A DNA stretch of 64,000 nt from Clytia hemisphaerica (taxonomy: Eukaryota; Cnidaria; Hydrozoa; Leptothecata; Clytiidae), in assembly GCA_902728285.1 (NCBI GenBank), contig CACVBU010000593.1, positions 2,733 to 66,732 of the forward strand, written 5' to 3'. This document shows, in pieces, positions 41,430 through 54,245 of this stretch. Every line of letters starts with the position of its first letter. Position 1 is the stretch's first letter. A model generated the notes under the pieces. The model was not told the DNA's origin, did no database searches, and saw only the letters and a list, made by a program, of their open reading frames with translations. Position numbers and translations under genes: made by a program.

Positions 41430-43002
41430 GTGAACAATAGTATGTAAGTATTTTGCTAGTATCAAAACCTAAAGATTTCCAGGGGGTTTTATTTACTTTG
41501 AATGACAATAATTAAGCCTACAAAACACCAAGAAAAAAACCCAACATAGAACAGATGTATTTTGTAATGCAGAATATGATAGTGTGAATCTCTTTGAAAT
41601 TCTATGTCAGGATTTTTTCTCAATGCCCCGTAACTATGCCTGGGGTACCCGTTGCTAAGACCTTATGTTAAAAACGAAAGCGATTACGGCAAAAAGTAGC
41701 GATTTTTGTAATACCTCAAATATTGATACTTACTGTACTGTATATCATATGGTTATAAAAGTAATCAATTGGTTATCGAAGTTATCAAAGTTATCGAAAG
41801 TAATCAATACCGTGAAGTCAGGTAACTTGCATCAGTGGAGGCTAACATGCATAGCCCTCAAATGAATGACCTGTCTGGTCATTAAAATACAAACAGTATA
41901 GACCTAACTCTTCATACAGAAATTACGCATATTTGAACTTTGTACCCTGTGCTGCATGCAAGCAGTTAACCCTAAAGTCCGGCAAAAGCAGGACAAAAAT
42001 CAATTTTTGAAGTTTGCAAAAAAACGCCACATAGAAGATCTTTCAAATTCATTAAGCAGTTTTAAGTACAAAAAAATCTCCCAGCTTGATACCGGCAAAA
42101 CTATCAGCATCTTGCGGGTGACACTCTCTTGTTGAGTCTGGCAATCCATCAATAATAGCCGACAATAAGCCAGTAGACCACATTTGTGTAAGTTCTATTT
42201 TTAGAAAAGGATTTGGTTTAAGGGAAGACTTATGCTGGCAAACTGCCGGTAACAAAGAAAATAATTTGTTTACAGTGTTTGCCGGCACTTTTTCCACCCT
42301 ATTTCATCTGGCAATTTGTCGGTTACTGTTATTACATTGCCAAACAGATAACCAGCATTATATATGCCGGTAAAAACAAAACTGGCTACTTGCAATCAAG
42401 AATTTTGTGTCCTTTTAATCGCTTGGATGGTCACATATTAGTAGTGAAAACAAGGTATTGCCTTATTTTCTGAACATATCATATCATACTTCAGATTTCA
42501 ACATGCAGATTGTGACATTAAATGACAATCACTAATGTAATAATTTTGAATTAATGCAAAAGGGGGGAGAAGAGTTATTGCGGACATAACTATTATGTGG
42601 AACTTTCATGAATAAATGTTAGAAGATTAAAATTATTGAATTGATTAAGAATAAAATTAAATAGATTGAATAAGAATAGGTAAGATTAGTCTTTTTTGAT
42701 ATTCCTAATGCAAGAAAATTATATTGCTCGATCATGAAAGTATTATCTTAGCACAATTAGTCACCAAAAGTATCATTTTTCAAGTGGTTAAAACAAACAT
42801 CTTTTTTTAAGATCCTATCTTCAAAATCTATAATATACCTGATGCAAAACAAACTCCTGCAGATAACTTTTCTCAGGTGACCTGTGCAGACATAACTTAA
42901 ATCTTCAAAAGCTAAATTAAATTGAGATTGTACTATAAAATTACACTATTGAAATCTAGGAAAAATGTTAAAAAAAAGAACTGCAACTTGCATACTTTTA
43001 AC
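41430..43002. other. Intergenic, one dispersed repeat
   Basis: Positions 41824-41890 repeat 2755-2845 in the opposite sense. At 42080-42370 several GCCGG(C/T) words with TTTGCCGG recur, possibly an old repeat. The minus-strand frame at 42052-42297 is unrecognised. Confidence 0.35.
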
Positions 43003-43245
43003 TTAAGACCTACTTAAATAATGATTTAAAATACTGATATAAATATTGCCATTTTCTTCCTCTTTTACCAATTTCGGAACATTATTATCATTACTATAAA
43101 CCTTGACACAGCAATTTTGATTACAGGTTGCAATGGCTTGAAATTTTATGGACCCATTGATGGTCTCAAGCTCATCCCTCTGAACTGGGCGATGAATTTG
43201 ATTAACTGCGTGAAATGACCTTTCAGTGATAACTTCCTCAGCCCT
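43003..43245 (-). CDS. Open protein-like stretch, unrecognised (partial)
   Basis: The minus strand is open for 80 codons without a starting Met: RAEEVITERSFHAVNQIHRP, then VQRDELETINGSIKFQAIAT, then CNQNCCVKVYSND. Composition is balanced and not repetitive, so this looks like real protein sequence, perhaps an exon or a transposon fragment. No splice sites are clear. The family is unknown to me. Confidence 0.35.
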   Translation of the reverse strand, partial: RAEEVITERSFHAVNQIHRPVQRDELETINGSIKFQAIATCNQNCCVKVYSNDNNVPKLVKEEENGNIYISILNHYLSRS

Positions 43246-43370
43246 TTAGTTTGGATATACTGTTCTTGTTTCTATTTCTATATATATTTTTTGCATAGAT
43301 TTATCAGAATTACTTTCGCAAATAAAAACAAAAATTGTTATGAAAATTAAAAAGGTTAAGCCAATAGATA

Positions 43371-43711
43371 CCTTAAGTGGATAAATTTTGGCGGGGATTA
43401 AATTTGGCGAATTTGGCGAATTTTGCCAAAATTCGCCAAATTAAATCCTCGCCAAAATTTCCAAATTCGGCAATTCGCCAAATTAAATCCCCGCCAAATT
43501 TAACAAAAAGAGAATTATGTGAAAAATAACAACTTTTTAGTATATGTTTGATTAATTTCACCCATTTCAGTGTGACAAAATTTCCAATTCGCCAAATTAA
43601 ATCCCCGCCAAATTTTACGAAATTGATCTATCGCCAAATTAAATCCCCGCCAAAAATCGTATTTTGGCGAATCGCCAAATTAAATCCACGCCAAAATTTA
43701 TCCACTTAAGG
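43371..43711. mobile_element. MITE with GCCAAATTAAATCC arrays (TA duplication)
   Basis: TACCTTAAGTGGATAAATTT at the left mirrors AAATTTATCCACTTAAGGTA at the right. TA lies just outside each end. The interior carries many copies of TTCGCCAAATTAAATCC and its reverse complement. A related patch with GGCGAATTTGGCG is at 19255-19350, in a UBA5 intron. No gene inside. Confidence 0.85.
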
Positions 43712-44162
43712 TATATATAATACATTGTTAAAATAAGGCGAGTAAGGGGAAAGATAAGGACTTAGCATGGTATTCTGGAATAGTGGTAATAGTTAAGTTC
43801 TCTGTTAGATTAATAACAGAGGAAGTGCTCAGAACAGGCAGAGATGCTTCGATAATAGTATGAAATGGAAAGAAAAAGTTTATTTAAAATGTGAAATTTT
43901 ATGGTATAATAGATACATAATTGGTAAAAAATAGGTTTTTTAAATAATAATTAATTAAAATAAAATTTCTGTATGAAAAATACTGTAGGAAGTTGACAAA
44001 AGTCAAAAATTGGCAAACATTTGTGGCAAGGTAGATTATATGTATGACTGAAAGTGTAATTTGTAGATTGAACTTGAGAGGATGGCATTGAAAATTATAC
44101 AGAAACTTAAGTATGTGTTTTAAAAAACTAAGAGTATTAAAAAAGTGTTTGTATAATAACAG

Positions 44163-44400
44163 GCAACGCTGGTTCAAGCTGTGCCTGAACGCACTAAAAG
44201 TCCTTTGGATGTTGAAGCTGTCTTAAAAAGCGATCAAATAAAAGAATCTAAGGCTTTTTCTCATCTTAAACTTTCTGAAGAAAAGGAGAATTTTATGCAA
44301 GAGTTAGATTGTCAACAAAGTGCCGTAAAATATCATTGAATGAAAGAAGAACTTAAAATATTAAATGTTTTCATTTAAAGAATGAGTCGAATTTAATAAA
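44163..44400 (+). CDS. Probable terminal exon of an unidentified gene
   Basis: After the acceptor TAATAACAG (ending 44162), 58 codons are open to a TGA at 44337-44339. The product starts ATLVQAVPERTKSPLDVEAV and contains LKLSEEKENFMQEL. An AATAAA poly(A) signal follows at 44395-44400. The sequence is charged, ordinary protein composition. I could not place upstream exons, which should lie before 44150 on the + strand, nor name the family. It may be a remnant of a gene broken by the nearby elements. Confidence 0.45.
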
Positions 44401-46690
44401 TGACCCATCAAAGTTTAAGTTTATCTTTCTTCTTCTTCTTTCTTCCAATGAAATAGGAATAGTTCTTTAAAATTTTTTAAATTTCTAGAAAATTACTTTT
44501 AAAGAGAGAAACTTTTTTGTGGCACACACGGTAGGAGGTTAAGAATAAGAAGGAGTTTATAAAATTTACCTTCCTTCGTTTCAAACGCGTAGTCGCACAC
44601 TCTATCAATGACCAAAAGTTTCGATAGATCAAATCTGGTATTTTGCGCCAAAAATTAAAACATTTCATGGGTGCATGCTTGAAGTCATAGTCCGTATAAA
44701 AAACCCTGGTCTGGAAGTTTATTTTTTTTTACTTTTTATTAGCTTTTTCCTTTGTTAATGTCAAACGATAAAAATTGATTTGCTCATGTAAATTTGGATT
44801 TACCTGCATTGCAGTATTTATCAATTTGTATTGTTTGGATTGTGAAAATTTTTGTTTACTCTCCTATTTTGGAAAAGTTTCCTTTCCTAACTTGGAAAGT
44901 TTTTCAACTAGTTATAGCCACTTTCCTAATAAGGCAAAAAGTCCTGACTCTCTAATTTATTACTCTCATTATAGACACTAATGAAATACTAAAACAAGAG
45001 ATAAAAAGTTGATGAATGGAATCGCCGTTTGCTGATCAAATGGATGGTCTAGGTGATTGTTTTGTCAAGTGTTTAGTTGCTGTTTGATAAATACATGTAG
45101 ATGCTGTGGAAGACAAATTATGTTATACTTATGTTGTGTTGATGTGGATGCTGTGCACGACAGATCCAATCACGATTGTTTTATATAGACTGTTCCTGTT
45201 GGTATTTGTTACTGTTAATATTCGTTCCAGTTGGTATTTGGCTTCCTGTTGTCATATCTTCTGATTGGTCGTATGATCTTCGAACCATCTCTTGGAGAAG
45301 AACATCATTCTATATCTGGTGAGTCAACTATTTACAATTCAACATAATTCTGTTTAACAACTATCTAGTAGTCTTTAAATGTTTATAAATAAAACAGTCT
45401 AAGTAAGCTGACTCTAATTACTTTTCTGATCAGATAGTTGCCATGCTGGAATTAGACAAGGTCAAGGTATGTCACGATTACACAAACTTAGTTTAAGATA
45501 TTGCTTGAATAATTAAAAACTCCCTCCAGTATTAAAACAAAAGAATAAATTAATGCACACTTATACAAAATAACTAATTATATAATTATATATTAACTGT
45601 TATAATAACTAATCTGGTTGATTTTGTTGATTGCCGACTTAATTCTTTGGTATTTACGAGATCTTAAAAATCAAAAAATCTTACTACCGACCTCGATAGA
45701 CAGACTGAATTTAATGTGTTCTATGATACAAGAAACAGAACACACTATTGACGGTCGCCTTGCCGAACTAATCAAACTTGGTTGAACTTAGTCGAATGAC
45801 AAAAATTCAATGGATATACTAATTGGCTTTTTTAAAAGTCACTTAAATTGGGAGTTGTGGATAAAGCAGTCCATAAGAAACGTTGATATTCAAAAAGTTG
45901 AAGATCCTTACCAAAGTTGTTTTTTACAAGTTCACTTCCACAATTTTTTATGAATTTGCTTATACACATGTTTTCGGTCATACTTTCAAATAACAAAAAC
46001 AATCCAGTAGTAAGCGTTAAAGTGTCACAAATTATTTTATACTAAAGAAAGTCTCCTTTGGTATTGATAACTGAAAACACATAAATTACATTATATTTTA
46101 CATATGTCTTGCAGTAATAAAAAATAAAAAGATAATGAAAATATTAAAAATGAAGAATTTAAAACAACTTGTCTATAGAGTGAATTTAAATTAATGAATT
46201 TAATTTAATTTGAAATATTCTCATCTCGCAATAAATATCTAAAAATGCACAATAAGTAAACATTCTTAACAATCAATAAACAGGGGTCCTAATAAGATCG
46301 AAAAATTAATAAGCGGGGAAGGGACCCGTTTATTTGGAACCTAAGATTAGTTTCAATTTTCAGGGGCGTTTTTCTAGGGGTTCGTTTATCGCGCAATTTT
46401 TGCAAATTGTTTTTTGCAATATTTTTCAAATAAATTTTCTCGGTTGTTAGTAATAATTATGCATCGTCATATTTTGAGAAAATTTGACAAAGTCGTTGGA
46501 TTTGCTTTCCACAAAGTTTGACGACAAGAAATGCTCGATAAATTTAATGGCGATTCCGCAAAAAGTCAAGAATTGGCAAAATCGACGGAAATTATGTTCC
46601 TGAAAAGTCTTCAGGTTGATATCCACTCTGCTGGTGGGGATTAAATCCACTGAGAGCGCTCAATAAAATAGCCTGACTTTCTATAGACCT
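44401..46690. other. Intergenic, no firm gene
   Basis: A short piece at 45434-45467, between TCTGATCAG and GTATGTC, reads IVAMLELDKVK and could be an exon but stands alone. The rest is AT-rich without repeats that I can delimit. Confidence 0.3.
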
Positions 46691-46694
46691 TTTG

Positions 46695-47035
46695 CTAGAT
46701 GCGATATCATGTTGGATAGTTAAAAACTCCAAACATTAAAACAATAATACACTTATCTGCAATAATGTATAACCGTAGATGAAAATGGTTCCTCATACGG
46801 CTTAACAATCTGGTAAAAGACAGAATTGCGAGTAGAAGAAAAACAGAAAGAGAGAGAGCGTAGAAAGTGACGTTTCGTAAACGTGATAAATTTTTGAAAC
46901 ATTTGATCGGTATTCGTAATTGATTTGATTGGAATTTTTTTAATCGATTTGATGATGCAACCTCGAAAGCAGCTTGATAATCAAACAAATCAAACTGTGG
47001 CCAATGCCCTCCGACGAACGATCCTACCATTGGTA
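46695..47035. repeat. Dispersed repeat, longer copy of 4431-4590
   Basis: It shares ATCATGTTGGATAGTTAAAAACTCC with the earlier copy, interrupted by small differences, and continues further right. The minus-strand open frame across 46707-47030 has no domain I recognise. Confidence 0.35.
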
Positions 47036-47039
47036 AGAA

Positions 47040-49400
47040 ATTCTTTTTGGACCTACCCCGGTGGGATGGAGGTCCTATAAATTAACCTCTGTCCGTTCGT
47101 TCGTCCGTTCGTTCGTTATTAGCTTTCCTTGTGATTGGCTCATTAGTTTTTTCTGATTTTTTGCACAAAGATGTATAACTATAAACCCTCGAATGTGACG
47201 GAGCCCGATTTTCGAAAAAAAAAAATTTTGGGCAAATTTGGGCCAAAAAACGGCTAAAAAACGGATTTTTTGGACTTTGTGAAAAATTGGATCATAGGTT
47301 TTTTCAAAAAAATTTTATTGACTCAAAAAACGCAAGTTTATCTATAAGAATCACTATTTATTTCTGAGAATGTCTGCGTGTGTGTGTGTCTGTCTGTCTG
47401 TCACCAAAACTTTGGGGCAGGCTGGAGACTTCAAAAATGGTCTGATTGGGCTGAAATTTTGCAGACTTGATCCTTGGGCAAATCCCTGGGGGTATTTTTT
47501 TCATTTTTTCAAAATTTTAATTTTTGGGGCCTGGGGACGAGTTTTTAGCCTAAACGAGGCTAAAACCCAAAACGCTATAATTTTTCTTAAGCTATAAAGT
47601 TTACAATTGGGCCTACGAATGATTTCAAAGATACTGAAGTTGAGCCAGTGCGGTTAGCACGTTCGACAGTTTCCTAGTGTGCAATGACCTATTAAAATAA
47701 TACAGGGGTTCTATGTTTTTTTACTAGTCTATGTAATGACCTTTCGGACTTAGAATTTTCCAATAGTAGGATACTTCGGTTTTTAAAACCTTAACGACTT
47801 AATTTCTGCGAGAGTAGGGTGTAGTCTGAGTTGTTCCTAGGTCTTGCCACACCCTTTTTATCTTGAGATTTGAGCTGAGCCGTTCATGGCTGATAAGCCA
47901 AGTGCTAATCAGCAATATAAGTCTTTTATGCTTGAAAATGCCAGTACGCCGTAAAGCCGTAGGATTTCTAGATAAAACTCAATTGATTATAGTCTCGGTA
48001 ATGACCAATGAAAATGATACATGTGTGCTATAGTTTTTTACTAGTCCTTTCGGACTTTGACTTTTTCAATATTTGATACTTCGTTCTTGTAAAGCTTGAA
48101 GGACTTACTTTCGGGGAAAGTAGGGAGTAATCCGAGCTGTTCCTAGGTCTTACCATACCCTTTTTATCTTGAGATTGATAACTCATTTCAATGTACTCTG
48201 TGTCATGTCACCTTTGAAAATGAGACAGGGGTTCCATATTTTTTTTATTTTCTAGTCTGTGTAATTACCTTTAAAGATGCTAATTTTTTCCTTGTTATGT
48301 TCTGTTGCTTTATAGATTTCTGATACGGACCACGTAATCGTATGCAGAGCATTGCACCCAACACAAGCATGAATGTTGACATTAAGAAAATCCAAACCAA
48401 ACTAGACAACGCATTAAGAAATCTGAATGGAGTGAAATTTTTGGACCTACCCCGGTGGGGTAGAGGTCCTATAAATTAACCTGTGTTCGTTCGTTCGTTC
48501 GTTCGTTCGTCTGTTACCAACTTTTCTCAGAATTGAATCATAGGAATCCTTTGATTTTTGGTACAAAGGGCCAAAAAACGACTAAAAAACGGTTTTTTTG
48601 GACTTTGTGAAAAATTGAATCATTAATTTTTTCTGATTTTTTGTATGAAAGTAGGGTACCATCATAGGTAAAAGATGGCTCAAGAAGATTTCTGCAAAAA
48701 AAATTTGTTGGCTCAAAAAACGCATGTTTATCTATAAGAATCACTATTAATAACCATACATCAATGTTCTTAGTCAAATTACTCAATTTCTTTTATGAGA
48801 TAGATGTTTTCTTTTGATCATGAGGGCTTACTTTTGAAGAATTTGTGTGTTTAGATGAAATTTTGGTTGCTTGGCGTGTTTTTATAGAAAAACTGGCCAA
48901 ATTCGACATTTTCTTATAAGCACATTATCAATTACTTAGGTATTAGCTTTTCTCGAGATTGGCTCTTTCAATTTTTATGATTTTTCGCACAAAGATGCAT
49001 AACTATAAACCCTCGAATGTGACGGAGCCCGATTTTCAAAAAAAAATATTTTTGGGCAAATTTGGGCGAAAAAACGGCTAAAAAAAGGGTTTTTTGGACT
49101 TTGTGAAAAATTGGATCAATAATTTTTTCTAATTTTTTGTATGAAAGTAGGGTACAATCATAGGTAAAAGATGGCTGAAGCAGGTTTTTGGAAAAAAAAA
49201 TTGTTGGCTCAAAAAACGCATGTTAATCTATAAGAATCACTATTAATAAGCATACATCATTTTAGGGTAAATTTCAGCTAAAAAAAAAGATGGCTCAAGC
49301 TGATTTTTGTAAAAAAAGAATTTTTCAGCTCAAAAAACGCATCTTTATCTATAAGAATCACTATCAATAAGCATACATCAATGTTCTTAGCCAAATTACT
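47040..49400. repeat. Array of related dispersed repeats with TTCG microsatellites
   Basis: TTTGGACCTACCCCGGTGGG with a (TTCG)n tail appears at 47047 and 48439. A unit containing CCTCGAATGTGACGGAGCCC and AACGGCTAAAAAA recurs at about 47190-47350 and 49010-49260, with a partial copy at 48560-48740. A third family, with CCTTTCGGACTT and GTTCCTAGGTCTTACC, is doubled at 47740-47880 and 48050-48180. All are non-coding. Confidence 0.6.
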
Positions 49401-49629
49401 GAATTTTTTGATGAGATGGATGTTTTTTTTGCTCACAAAGTCTTGAATTTAAAAAACATTTCAAAAGCATGAAATTTTGGTTTCTAAACGTTTTTTTTTA
49501 TAAGAAACAAACGACTAATTTTAATAGATCGTCACTATTTGTGTTTTGAATGATTTTTTAATGGTCACGCTCACGTAGATATCAATTATATATGTGTTAA
49601 ATGCATAACCAGGTAGGTCCATAAAAGTA

Positions 49630-52546
49630 TCACTTGTTTATCTCTTGTGGCACGGCGTGAAAGCACAAAAGTGAAAGCTGATGGGTGCAATTGTGGTGTT
49701 GCTTACTTTATTGTGGCTCATCAATCGAGGCAAATAACCGAAGAAAAAGTGTTCCAACTGATGTACGATCAAGAAGACTAGGAGCTTGACGTTAACAGAT
49801 TAAAAACAAGAAGCAAGAACACGATGGAAAAGAATGAGTTGATTTTCGCCAAATTAAAGCAAGCTGTTAAGGTAATAGTATTTATTTACGTTAAAGTGTT
49901 TCAGTTCTGAATATGATAGTTGGTGCAGCTTTTGAATCTCGACGGGCTATCACTTTCTTTTGTAGATTTAATAAATTGAAATACTATTTTGTGCTTTAGA
50001 ACCACAAAAACAACATGATTCAAGAGGAGATGTACCGCGGAACTACGAATTTGTTCATTTGACGTCCTGCCAAGCTCGCATTGATAAACCGATAGAAATG
50101 GCTTCTAAGATGCTAACAAGAAATAATTTCCACCACAAACTCAGTTTACGAGGACATGACGTAACGGATGAACAAGTTGAAGAAGATTGCGAAGCCCAGT
50201 CTGGAAGAACCATAAGCTGGGTGAAAGAGTTGATGGTGAAGCTGGATCATCGCATCTATGATGGGAGCGTCTACAGAAAAGTTAAAGAAGGTAGATTTAA
50301 ATTCATCATCCGTATCTTGAATGCAGCCATGAACTGAAATTGTAACCTAACAAATTTTTTTTTACGAAAAGACTTTTTCTAAAACAGCTCTTGTCTTCAT
50401 TTTCACAATTCATGGATGTCATTTCTAACCACTGACCTTTATATACCCTGGACAAAGCTTCTCAATCCCAGCCAAGCAAAATCTTTGATCGGAGTTTTTC
50501 GAAAAGTGGTACCCTAATGGCGGTGTAAATGCATCGAGAGTGCTAGGTCTACTTTTTTTCAAATTCTTTTGGCGATGTAGCGCCGTTAGACGTTAATTTT
50601 TTAACATTGCAATGGCTTCTTCTCGGGTAACAATTGCAAAAAAACTCCAATCAAAGATGACGGATATTGTTTGGTCCAGGGATATATAAAGGTCAGTGTT
50701 TCTAACTCCCTTATTTGTTTTTGCTCCTTTTGTAGCAACGTACACATTTAAGTTTTACAAGAGTGTCGAGGCATACGTTCACCAAATGTGCAACAATCAA
50801 GAGCGAGGTGAATTCATCATGAGAGACAAGAAAAATTTGGAGTCTTTTATGTCCTCAAAACATATTCAGGTAAAAAATTACGTCTATTCTGCAAATTTGA
50901 AATTTCTTTTAATCAAAAATGTTCGTACCTAAATTTAATTTGAATAAGGTATACTAAAAAGTACAAGCTATACTCAAAAAACCTTTTCTCTCTGTTTTCA
51001 GGTACTTCCCGTCATTGAGTTTGATTACGATTACATCGAGATTGCTTAAGGCTGGTTTTTCAAACTCTCTTCACGGCAGTTTGAAGAGTGCCCTTTCACT
51101 GCTGAAGACTTTGGGAAAGTTAGCCCCAGAACATACAGCAATTTCAAAAGAGGAACCGTATGTGACGGTGGTTTCTTTGCTAAATCAGTGCACAGCAGTT
51201 TCCCTGAGCTGAGAGAGAAGGTCCAGTTCATGAACAGAATGTATCAGTGTATGTCACCAGAATGTCACCAGTTTCCCCACAAAGTACCAAGATTAACAAC
51301 TGTTGGTACGTAATCATCTTTTGCTATTTTTTTCCTTATACCCTTCGATAATTGTGACTTGAATGATTGTATGGCCTTATATCAACAGAAATAAAAGTAT
51401 GACTCGTGACCTAATATCATCATGTATCATCATGAATCTTTAATCTTGTCATGTTTTTTTGTTAGGTGACAACAACATTGTGGGGTAATGTTTTGTTTGG
51501 GCTAATACATTCGTCAAAGATCGCTGTGCTAAGCAAGGAGACAAATTTTGGAGCAAGCATGATCACGGAGCGAACCGAACTGCTCTTTATCGATTAATTG
51601 GTCTACGAAACCATGGCGCTCGACCAGATGAAAACGATCCTCCAAGGTGACTACTTCTCACAGGCAGTGAAACATGAGAAGCCAAGAATGACAAAAATGA
51701 ATGCTGGCATTTACATCACCTGTCAAAAGATGCCTCACTTGGGGATGACGAAGATGCCATGCGATGCAGGTTGGCTGATTTTCAAACAAAGAAGTTAGTC
51801 AACAAGCAAGCAGCTGCACCGGCGTGGATCTTGAAAAACGCGTTTGAGTGTCTGATGTGGATGCCAACGCTCGTCTACCAATTGATGTTGAAGAAGAAGA
51901 AGAAGAATCGCAGAAAATTGTAAACTTCAAGCAGAACGACTTAACGGGGATTGACCTTTGCGATGGTGATATCAACCCTATTGTTGAAACAAGTGAGTAG
52001 AATGCAATTGTTTTTTTTAATCTGGTCTTAGATATTATGTATAGTAGAGGAAAGTTTTGTTATTCTGGTTCTCGTTTGGTTTTCTCAAGAAATCATCATT
52101 TCTCTTTAATAATCGTATACGATTTAATTTGAAGGTCAAGAAGAAGCTCAAAGCCCATCATCCGTCATTGACGTCATTGCTTTTAGTCCAATCAGGACTC
52201 CGATCACGCCTTTTACACCAACAGTAAGCCCTGCTTCCTTGTTAAATTGTAAGTTTTGGTTGTCTCATTTTTCTACTTTCCTCCATTTTGAATTAGGATA
52301 ATGAGCCAAAGAAAACTTTTAGGTTAATGTGGTTCAGGCGCCAACAATTCTGCTTTGTACTTGCACATGAATGGAACATAAAAGTTGAATCCTGGTCGAA
52401 AGCTCTATACTCAGGTTAATTTAAATTTCTTCGTTTTGCTTTTTTTCAAGATCAAGATGTTCTCAAGTTCACCAGTTCTCCAAGCAACTTGCTTGCCGAA
52501 TCGACGCCAGTTCCAACTACCAGCTACACTTCTCTTACCCCACCAG
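49630..52546 (+). pseudogene. Unrecognised multi-exon gene with in-frame stops
   Basis: Candidate exons: 49630-49871, 50000-50290, 50736-50869, 51002-51305, 51466-51980, 52135-52223, 52297-52414, 52451-52546. Most have GT-AG boundaries, and phases match across b-c, c-d, d-e, e-f, f-g and g-h (with one frame change inside e). Readings include RIDKPIEMASKMLTRNNFHH, ATYTFKFYKSVEAYVHQM, FVWANTFVKDRCAKQGDKFW and a Ser/Thr/Pro-rich tail (SPIRTPITPFTPT, PVPTTSYTSLTPP). An acidic run of Glu lies in exon e. Stops interrupt exon a (QED*ELD), exon d (EIA*GWF) and exon e (IVG*CFV). I do not recognise the family. The a-b phase does not fit, and the 3' end is lost before a LINE. Most likely a recently broken host or transposon gene. 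Confidence 0.5.
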
Positions 52547-52737
52547 GTAAGCAGTTTTTCTTTCTTATTTTACCTGAGGTCTGTAGTTTTTTATTTTTTT
52601 ATTATTGAAACAAAAACACGTGTACACTGCGAACATATATTACAAAACATTACTTAAACATAAAATATAGTCCCTCCCCCCGCTAGGAACTAACGTTATA
52701 TATATCGCCAGAGGTACTAGACTATGTAAAAGAATAA

Positions 52738-53870
52738 ATAAATAAGTAAATAAAGAGAAAAAAAAAGAAAAAATCTTGGAGAAGGAAGCTACAATTGTTA
52801 GGTAAAAGCCTAAAATAAAGCACCGCTAAACCTTCCAGTTTCGCTAAGAAATTCAACAACAGAACAAAGAATAGATTTATTTAGATTTGACCTCAAACTT
52901 TCATCCCCATATAATAAAAGCCGACAGAAATAAGGAGGGTTAAGTGGCGGATGAAAAATAATGCCTAGGGTCTGAAGTTTGTCGAACAAAAATTGTCTTG
53001 CATGGGAATATATAGAGCAGTGCAGAAGAAAGTGCTGAGTGTTCTCAACAGAGTTAGTTCGGCAACCACAGAAAGGGTCTAAAGTGTCGCGGAAGCCATG
53101 TCTAAATTTATGCTCGTTGAGATGGCTGAAACCGACCCGAAGTCGATTAAGAAAGATCACTCCTTGAATGTCAGGAACATCAAAAACATGAGATTGCTTG
53201 GGTCTCAAAAACTCATAGATTGCTTTTTTGAAAGTTTTAATTGAAGGTAGATCTCGTATATTACCTCCCAGAACATTCCACTGAGATATGCAGTACGGAA
53301 AAAAAGTGTTACGGAAACGCTCAGTTCGTATATTAAGAGGATGAATAGGATTTCTTGTTCTAAGGCCACCTGGTGCTGTAAGTCTTACTGGCAGGTAGTT
53401 ACGTAAATACGAAGGGGCTAAATTGTTAATAATTCCATAGAAGAATGTCATTCTTCTAGCAAAGCGCCTGTTAGCAAGACTTTCAAGACCAAGTTCTGAA
53501 TAAAGTTTTTCTTGAGACGTTCCACGAAAACAGCCTGTTATAGCTAAACAGGCATTATATTAAATAGATTTAAGCTTCTGCACAAAGGTAGCATTTCCTG
53601 GGCGGTCATATATGATATCACCATAATCAAGATGAGACCTAATGAAAGATTTATAAATGGTTAGTAGAGATCTCCTAGGCTTGCGAAGTCGGTTAATAAG
53701 ACCAATTCCTTTATTGGCCCTTTTTATCTTCTCGTCTAGATGGCGATCAAAAGAAAGTTTTGAATCTAAGATTAGACCAAGATATTTCTGGTACTCACTG
53801 GTCGCGATATTAGAATTAAAGGAGATTACTGGTCTGTAGTGGGGTCGGAATAGTAAAAAAAACACTGTTT
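52738..53870 (-). pseudogene. LINE, 5'-truncated, reverse transcriptase thumb and C-terminus
   Basis: On the minus strand one frame runs from about 53865 to 52810 with a single stop (TAA at 53560-53562, where Gln would be expected). It reads KYLGLILDSKLSFDRHLDEK and SFIRSHLDYGDIIYD, typical of the region after the catalytic motifs in Jockey/CR1-type reverse transcriptases. Then comes a C-terminal part with FCGCRTNSVENTQHFLLHCS, a CxC-H-C knuckle. The 3' end is AT-rich with TTTATTTA repeats. It is a young but dead copy, lacking the endonuclease and catalytic core. It lies downstream of the broken gene at 49.6-52.5 kb. Confidence 0.85.
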
Positions 53871-54245
53871 ATAGGAAGAAAATAATATACAGCTGAAACT
53901 TTGCACATACCTTCTCTATAGTGTCCTTATGCCCCAGAAAAAAATCTCCTAAAATCCCAATGGTACTCTTTACCAGAGTGTATCTCACGATTATCGTAGC
54001 GTAGTTCACTCTGTACGCATTGTCTGTTTGATAAAAGTTTTTCCTTACGGAGACCTCTGCGATGAAGTATAATTTTGAAATAAAATGGCCGCCAAAGTAC
54101 GACAGTTGTAAACAAAGGGATGGGGTCCATTGAGGGTCACTTTCTAAGCATGTTTTGGCTGCTTTTTTATGCTTTTGCAATATCAATGATTTATTGGGTT
54201 AGTTTTCATTAAGATTTATTTATATCGATTGATTTTTATAGCACT
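53871..54245. other. Gap between two transposon remnants
   Basis: No domain is recognised. The minus-strand open frame 53869-54186 is unsupported. Confidence 0.3.

Noticed and set aside
43371-43711. CRISPR-like array because of the repeated 17-mer
   Set aside because: Repeats occur in both senses without uniform spacers, inside TA-flanked inverted ends, in an animal genome.
45434-45467. Isolated 11-codon exon with good splice sites
   Set aside because: Too short and without partner exons; kept only as a remark in the region entry.
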